Source: Magnaporthiopsis rhizophila (Eukaryota; Ascomycota; Sordariomycetes; Magnaporthales; Magnaporthaceae). Taken from it: a stretch of DNA of 64,000 nucleotides. Position numbers and translations under genes: made by a program. Under the pieces are notes generated by a model that worked only from the letters and a program-made list of their open reading frames with translations, ran no database searches and was not told the origin of the DNA. The stretch is from positions 1 through 64,000 of the forward strand of contig PYSS01000115.1 in NCBI GenBank assembly GCA_003049465.1, written 5' to 3'. This document shows, piece by piece, positions 59,254 to 64,000 of this stretch (the first letter of the stretch is position 1; each line of letters begins with the position of its first letter).

Positions 59254-60743
59254 GAGGTTTCCAAGTGCTTTGTTCCTGCGTGGGTGCGACATCAGGATGT
59301 CACCTTGCGATGCGCTGCCTTCTTCCTCATGTTTTATTTAGTGGGACACTCCGTTTTTGCGATGCCCGAATAACGTCTGCTGTTTTAGTCAATGATAATG
59401 GGCTCTGGAGCCCATTATCCGAACGCGTCCCTATGCCGCCTTTTCTGTTTCTTCGACCTTTGCAGTTTTCTTATTTACTTTTCGGGTTTCGCTATCCTCT
59501 ATCCCTTTTTCCTGTACTCCTTCTCTCTGTTCACATCCTCACCCGTTTGCTATACACTACCCTGCTCCCTGCTGTATTTTATTCCCGCTGATCCGCTGCG
59601 GCAAACGATAGTCTGATGAAAAAAAATAGTCGTCGTGGGCAGACAGAGACGTCACACTTCAGGCAATGCATACGAAGGGATCCAAATGCACGGGCCTTGG
59701 GGACTCGAATTTTTCCCAGTAAATTCCTTGGGCCGCTTTTCGCACACCGAAAGCCCCTCCCAGCGCACCTCTTCCATGACGGTGTTGTATCCCCGCTGCC
59801 TAGGTAGGTATCTACCGGATTAATGGGATGTCGGACAACCAATCTACGATTTGCCTGCTCCAGAAAGTAGGTGTGGCCCTAGTGACTGGTGTCTATTGCG
59901 CTGCCGAGGACGGAAAGGAAAAAAAAACCCCCGCCATAAGCGGGGTGCGTCGCGGGGACTGGGGTCTTTCTGCCGTGCCGTTTTGTTGGGCTTTACTGTT
60001 GATGGGGCACACGGAGATCTCCAAATGTGATGGACCGTGCTCGTTGAGATCTGGGGAAGGATCTTGTCGTATTATCGTGCATGAAGATGGAGGGTATATA
60101 TCTTCCAGAGAGGGAGCGGGAGAATGGGTATGTGTACAGGGGGGTCAGATCACCGAGGGCGATGTATGCTCCTCTGCTCCTAACCACGTGGGCCGCACGG
60201 AATCGTGTTTCCACGCTCTCACAGGCCACACAGGCCGGTCACACCTGGGAGGTAACTCGAGCCACACACGTGTAAAACCTTTGCATTCTCAAATACTTTG
60301 CTGCCTGCTGATGGATCTCTGAAACGAGGCCTTCTAGTGTCCTGACACAACTATGTGATCTTGTCGGCGTATTGTCAACGTCAATCCGAACGGGCAAAAG
60401 GAAGAGGATGAAATGAGGAACGGAGAGGAAGCGCCTACCTGGCTGGCGTCTTGGATGTGTCACCGCGTCGATCGTCTACTTCGTTCGGCCCGTGTGGATG
60501 GCCGCACATGATCACATCTACTGTGAGACGCAGCACGGTGGTACGTGGGTAGGTACTTGCACGGCACCCGTACACGGCGGGTGCGTTCCGCCGCCGCAAG
60601 AGAAGGTATTTTCGAATCGAATGAGCGAGCATCTTATGGTGTTTGCCAGCACCTAGCAGCTCGATTAATCGCACCATATCCCCAATGGCACCGCATTTTG
60701 GAAAATAAATATCAACCCAAGACCCAAAGCATAACCCAACCCA
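59254..60743. other. Intergenic, with a possible diverged repeat C
   Basis: Downstream region between converging genes. 60037-60140 resembles repeat C in order (GATCTGGGGAAGGATCTT, GTGCATGAAG, GGTATATAT, GTACAGG) but is strongly diverged. GCCTAGGTAGGTATC at 59798 and GGGTAGGTACTTG at 60545 are TACCTAGGTA-type motifs. No gene supported. Confidence 0.45.
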
Positions 60744-61860
60744 TCATTTCTTGAACAAGTCAGTCTGGGACCCGAAAAAAGGGTTCGGGTCAAAAGTGTT
60801 GCTGTTTTGGTTGGTCCTCACTCTCGGGTTCTTCTGCATCTCCTCCTCCTCCCGCGCGCCGGACGACGACGCGGATCCGTCCAGGTACGACTTGTCCTCG
60901 ACCGGGGGCGCGACCTTGAGGTCGCCGCGGTAGATCTCGAGCACCGAGATGGCGGGCAGCAGGAGCATCAGCAGCGACAGCAGCTGGCCGAAGCTCCACT
61001 CGGTCTCGCCGCGGTCGGCCAGCGGGACGGTGGGGGTGCCAAAGGCCTGGGACAGCAGGCCGATGCGGACGGCGGCGCCGACGGCGATGGCGACCATGAG
61101 CACGACGCCGACGACCTGGATGGTCTTGTAGAAGCGCTGGCTGCGGCTGTGCAAGTACCACGTGGCCAGTGCGAAGACGGCGCAGTTGCCCGCGATGACG
61201 GCCGAGGTGCCGATGTAGTTGAGCGCGGCGTCGCCGGCAGGCGGCCTAGTTGTGGTGGTGGTGTTGGTGCCGCCACCGCCCCACACGCAGGCGATGGGCA
61301 TGGTCGGCTCGAGGTTCTGGGCCGTGGCGCGCAGCATGTAGACGCCGTACAGGCACGACAGGGCCAGGTTGACAAACATGAGGAACTGGCGCAGCCAGCG
61401 CAGGACCCAGTCGCGGCGGAAGTCGTGCACGAGGGCGAGCAGGGTGGCGTTGTGGACGGCCATGGAGAGCAGGCTCAGCATCCAGATGATGAAGAAGTGG
61501 TACGGCACCAGCGTGGCGGCCTTTGCGAGCCCGACGCTCTGCAGGCCGATGCCCGTCAGGATCTGCTGGTCCGAGTACGAGTTGAGGAGCTTGCGCCGGA
61601 TCGCGTGCGGCTTGCAGTAGCCGTCCTTGCGCCGGCACGCGCGGAACTCTTGGAAGATGAGCGACGCGCTCATGGCCAGGGCGAGGGCGGCTGTGAAGAT
61701 GAAGGAGAGGAGGACCTTTGGGGTTGTCAGTAGGTGTAATTAGGTAGGCACTTTTTTTGGTGGTAGTTCAAGATGCTAAACTTACACCAGTGCCAGCAAT
61801 GCCGGCATCGCTGGGAACTGAGGACCGCACGTTTGTGCAGTCTGCTTTCTCAAACACCAT
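60744..61860 (-). CDS. Multipass membrane protein, fungal family of unknown role
   Basis: Exon 1 61860-61786 (MVFEKADCTNVRSSVPSDAG), intron 61785-61716 (GTAAGT donor, CTGAC branch, AAAG acceptor, 70 nt), exon 2 61715-60744; 348 aa. I count six to seven hydrophobic segments: VLLSFIFTAALALAMSASLI, a weak one around LTGIGLQSVGL, FFIIWMLSLLSMAVHNATLL, LMFVNLALSCLYGVYML, SAVIAGNCAVFALATWYL, VVGVVLMVAIAVGAAVRIGL and LLSLLMLLLPAISVLEIY. The N-terminus is outside-like with Cys; the C-terminus is charged (REEEEMQKNPRV) and probably cytosolic. This resembles uncharacterised fungal seven-helix proteins; receptor or transporter function is unproven. Confidence 0.8.
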
Positions 61861-62650
61861 GGTGACGATCGCGAGGGAATGTGAAGACCTAGGTATGTAG
61901 GCAAGGAGAAAAACAGGACAAAGGAAAAAAATAAAAAAAATAACGCAAATCTTGGAAGAAGGGAAAGTGGGCAAATTCGACAAAAAAAATCTAGGCCGCG
62001 AGGGGAAAACACGAGTCTAAAGGGGATCGCCAAGATCGTGAGGGAACCTAAGCCCCGTTTTTGCTGATGACGTCGCATCCCGGCAGACGCTTGATTTAGC
62101 GCCCGCACCCCTGCCATGCACGCCGTTCGCCCTGTTTCGAATGTTCCTGCAGGCCGGCTTAGCCCCCCTGCATTGAATCCCTGCGGATGGCCCTGACTGG
62201 CTGTCGATCTCCAGATCTGCCGCCAGGGCAAAGGCGGCTGTGCCATGCAAAAATAGACGATTTGCTGGGAGAGTCTGGTCCAACTCAAATTGGCGTCCAG
62301 CGTTGCCGTCCTCGCATTGACGGCCGTCAACATCGCATTCTCTTTGTTTGCTATTCGCCCGCCGCAGGTTCGATGCCGCTTCTCGGCGTTTCTGCGGAGG
62401 CGCGCTGGTGTTTGGATGTACGAACACAGATATGATCGACGGAGGGCCTGGCATTTTGGTTATCGCGGTAAAACTCAACCCTTAGTATCAACCATTTAAT
62501 TATCTCCAAAGATTCCCCGTTTGTCCTAGAAAACGCCTCGCCGATTCCCGTTCCGTTCCCGATTGATCGCCTCTTTGGTAAAAAAAACGTCGATCAATCC
62601 ACCATTCCAATTCCCCTTGTGTCATCCCCCATCACCAGCTGGTCGCAGTC
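61861..62650. other. Intergenic, promoter region of membrane-protein gene
   Basis: A-rich tract at 61920-61945 and GACCTAGGTATGTAGGC at 61888 lie just upstream of the membrane-protein ATG. No gene supported. Open frames here are short and conflict on both strands. Confidence 0.5.
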
Positions 62651-63164
62651 TCAGCGGTTCAGCATCTCCATGACGCGCTCGTGCATGATGGACTGCTCCG
62701 AAACCATCTGCAGCAGCACCTCCCACACGCGGTTGGGCGGGTTGGGCGGCTGGCACGTCTCGAGCAGGCGCGTGATGTCGGGCAGCATCGAGACCTTGAG
62801 CCGCACCCACTCGACCGAGTAGCCGTGCGGCATGGCGTCCATCAGCTCCGGGCGCATGAAGAGCTCGACGGCAAAGTCGAGCTGGTTCGGCTGGCCCGGC
62901 TGCCAGAACTGCATCGCCCGGAGCCGGTCTTGGTGCTGGCGCGGATCCAGCCTGATGAAGCGCTGCGCGGGCCGCCACTCGTCCGACTGTTGTTTTGGTA
63001 TGACTGTCAGCGTACTAGTCGGGCCATCGTCTTGAGAGTCAAGTGAGCGAGATCTGTGGCTGGGCTGGGGTCTTTCGCCGACCGGATCCGACGAGTGGGC
63101 GAGTGTCCTTGCTTACCGTCAAGTCGACGACTGCCTGCTTGATTTCATCCTTGTGGGGGTTCAT
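62651..63164 (-). CDS. 127-aa conserved-looking protein, function unknown
   Basis: Exon 1 63164-63117 (MNPHKDEIKQAVVDLT), intron 63116-62987 (GTAAGC donor, AACAG acceptor, 130 nt, phase 0), exon 2 62986-62651. Protein: SDEWRPAQRFIRLDPRQHQD, FWQPGQPNQLDFAVELFMRP, GYSVEWVRLKVSMLPDITRL, PPNPPNRVWEVLLQMVSEQS and MHERVMEMLNR. It reads as a compact helical protein with no signal peptide or membrane segment. I do not recognise the family. It lies head-to-tail with the membrane-protein gene. Confidence 0.65.
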
Positions 63165-63899
63165 CTTGGTGACGGTTGCGGTATTCCGAGGCGCTTTCTC
63201 TCTTGTGGGCATATATCAAAGGTGCTCAAGCGAACGCCTGGCGGCTTGTGGCGGCTTGATAGCAGACAGTAGAGGCCGTTTGCTCTGGCCTAGGCGGCTT
63301 TGCAAACACCGCTGGCCGCTCCTTCTCTCTTTGCAATTGATATTGAGCCCAATCGGATGTGGGTTGGGATCCACCCACCTACCTCCAGCTCCCAGTGGCG
63401 CTTTTTCAACCGAGAGCGCGCAAGGGCAAATTAACAGCGCGAATGCTCTGGTTGCAGAGGACGACGACAAGAATTTAGGCCACCGAAACCGATACTGGCG
63501 ATGAGACTGACAGTCACTTGCCATAAGACACGGTCTAGAGCGGCCTCTTTCGTTATGCTGTGGTCTAGACCTCGGCCTATCCCAGCATCCGACACACAAT
63601 CGTCGCCATCTGAGACCTGCGGCGGCGGGCAAAATAACAATATGCAGTTCTGACAACGCTAGTTGGTGCCTCTATTGCTTGACCTGCGCCCTGTAAGTCT
63701 GCCTCCTGCCTGTTTCCTGCTTCTCTTCCTGATGTCTATGTTGTTTCCTTTTTCTCTATGCGTTCTTGGTCTTTTTATCGTCTCCTGTCTGACATCTATT
63801 CTATCAACTAGTCTGGCTATCAAGTTCATACACAGGCTTGGGCAGCGTGTCCGGCCGCTAGCGTCATGTCTCAGCCACAGCCAGCAAAAAAAGGTCTAG
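63165..63899. other. Intergenic, upstream region
   Basis: No gene supported. Contains CCACCTACCTACCTCC at about 63374 and long pyrimidine stretches (63700-63800), typical of fungal promoter or 5'UTR sequence ahead of the possible right-edge gene. Confidence 0.45.
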
Positions 63900-64000
63900 A
63901 TGATCGACCGTCAGGATGCCAATTACGGCCCATCGCGCTCCCGGCAACCCGGATATCCGATCCAAGAGACAAAGACTGAAGTCGGGGCACACATCATGGA
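63900..64000 (+). CDS. Possible start of a gene cut by the window edge
   Basis: From ATG 63900 an open frame (MIDRQDANYGPSRSRQPGYP...) runs to the edge; the upstream ATG at 63866 opens another frame that stops soon. No family recognised. Weak. Confidence 0.25.
   Translation, partial: MIDRQDANYGPSRSRQPGYPIQETKTEVGAHIM

Noticed and set aside
62017..62478. 153-codon minus-strand open frame
   Set aside because: No recognised motif and competing frames on both strands; likely 5' region of the membrane-protein gene.

Overview
The window looks like one chromosome segment of a filamentous ascomycete (Pezizomycotina; I lean to Sordariomycetes, from style rather than from any marker). Supporting signs are short spliceosomal introns with GTAAGT-like donors and CTAAC-like branch sites in the gene-bearing part, and an AT-rich half in which every transposon coding region carries the C-to-T / G-to-A changes typical of repeat-induced point mutation (RIP).

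About 1-50.5 kb is gene-free accessory DNA made almost entirely of transposons. Bases 1-4732 are the 3' part of a Ty3/gypsy chromovirus (E5). Bases 4733-6623 hold AT-rich filler, a 190-bp solo LTR and fragments of other LTRs. Bases 6624-49839 are one Fot1/pogo-like DNA transposon (59-bp TIRs, TA target duplication, DD35D) split at its first catalytic Asp by a 41-kb nest of LTR elements. Target-site duplications resolve the nest: B0 (7248-48604, TAATA) is in the Fot1-like element; E1 (7379-21909, TGGAT) is in the B0 5' LTR; E2 (13686-20926, CTTAA) is in E1; B1 (AATAA/AATGA) is in the B0 gag; E4 (25900-39146, minus strand, TTAAC) is in the B0 reverse transcriptase; E3 (26010-31969, AGGTC) is in the E4 LTR; and a solo LTR (26836-27307, ACCCA) is in the E3 gag. 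Families A (E1-E5) and B (B0, B1) are related chromoviruses with gag, protease, RT, RNase H, integrase and chromodomain. The B0 right half lies inverted, and LTR pairing plus target duplications imply an inversion between the B0 and B1 3' ends. Both families also carry an antisense reading frame (Cys-rich segment, then charged helix) near the 3' end.

About 49.8-50.5 kb is a transition holding a 305-bp solo LTR and an inverted copy of a repeat also found at 6.0-6.2 kb.

About 50.6-64 kb has balanced base composition and is gene-bearing: a frameshifted SRPK-like protein kinase pseudogene (+), a stress-responsive A/B-barrel (Dabb) protein (+), a small protein with an N-terminal membrane segment (-), a 461-aa low-complexity protein (+), a multipass membrane protein (-), a 127-aa unknown protein (-) and perhaps a gene start at the right edge (+). 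These look like ordinary unrelated fungal genes; I see no biosynthetic cluster or shared pathway. Gene models are hand-spliced from the sequence.
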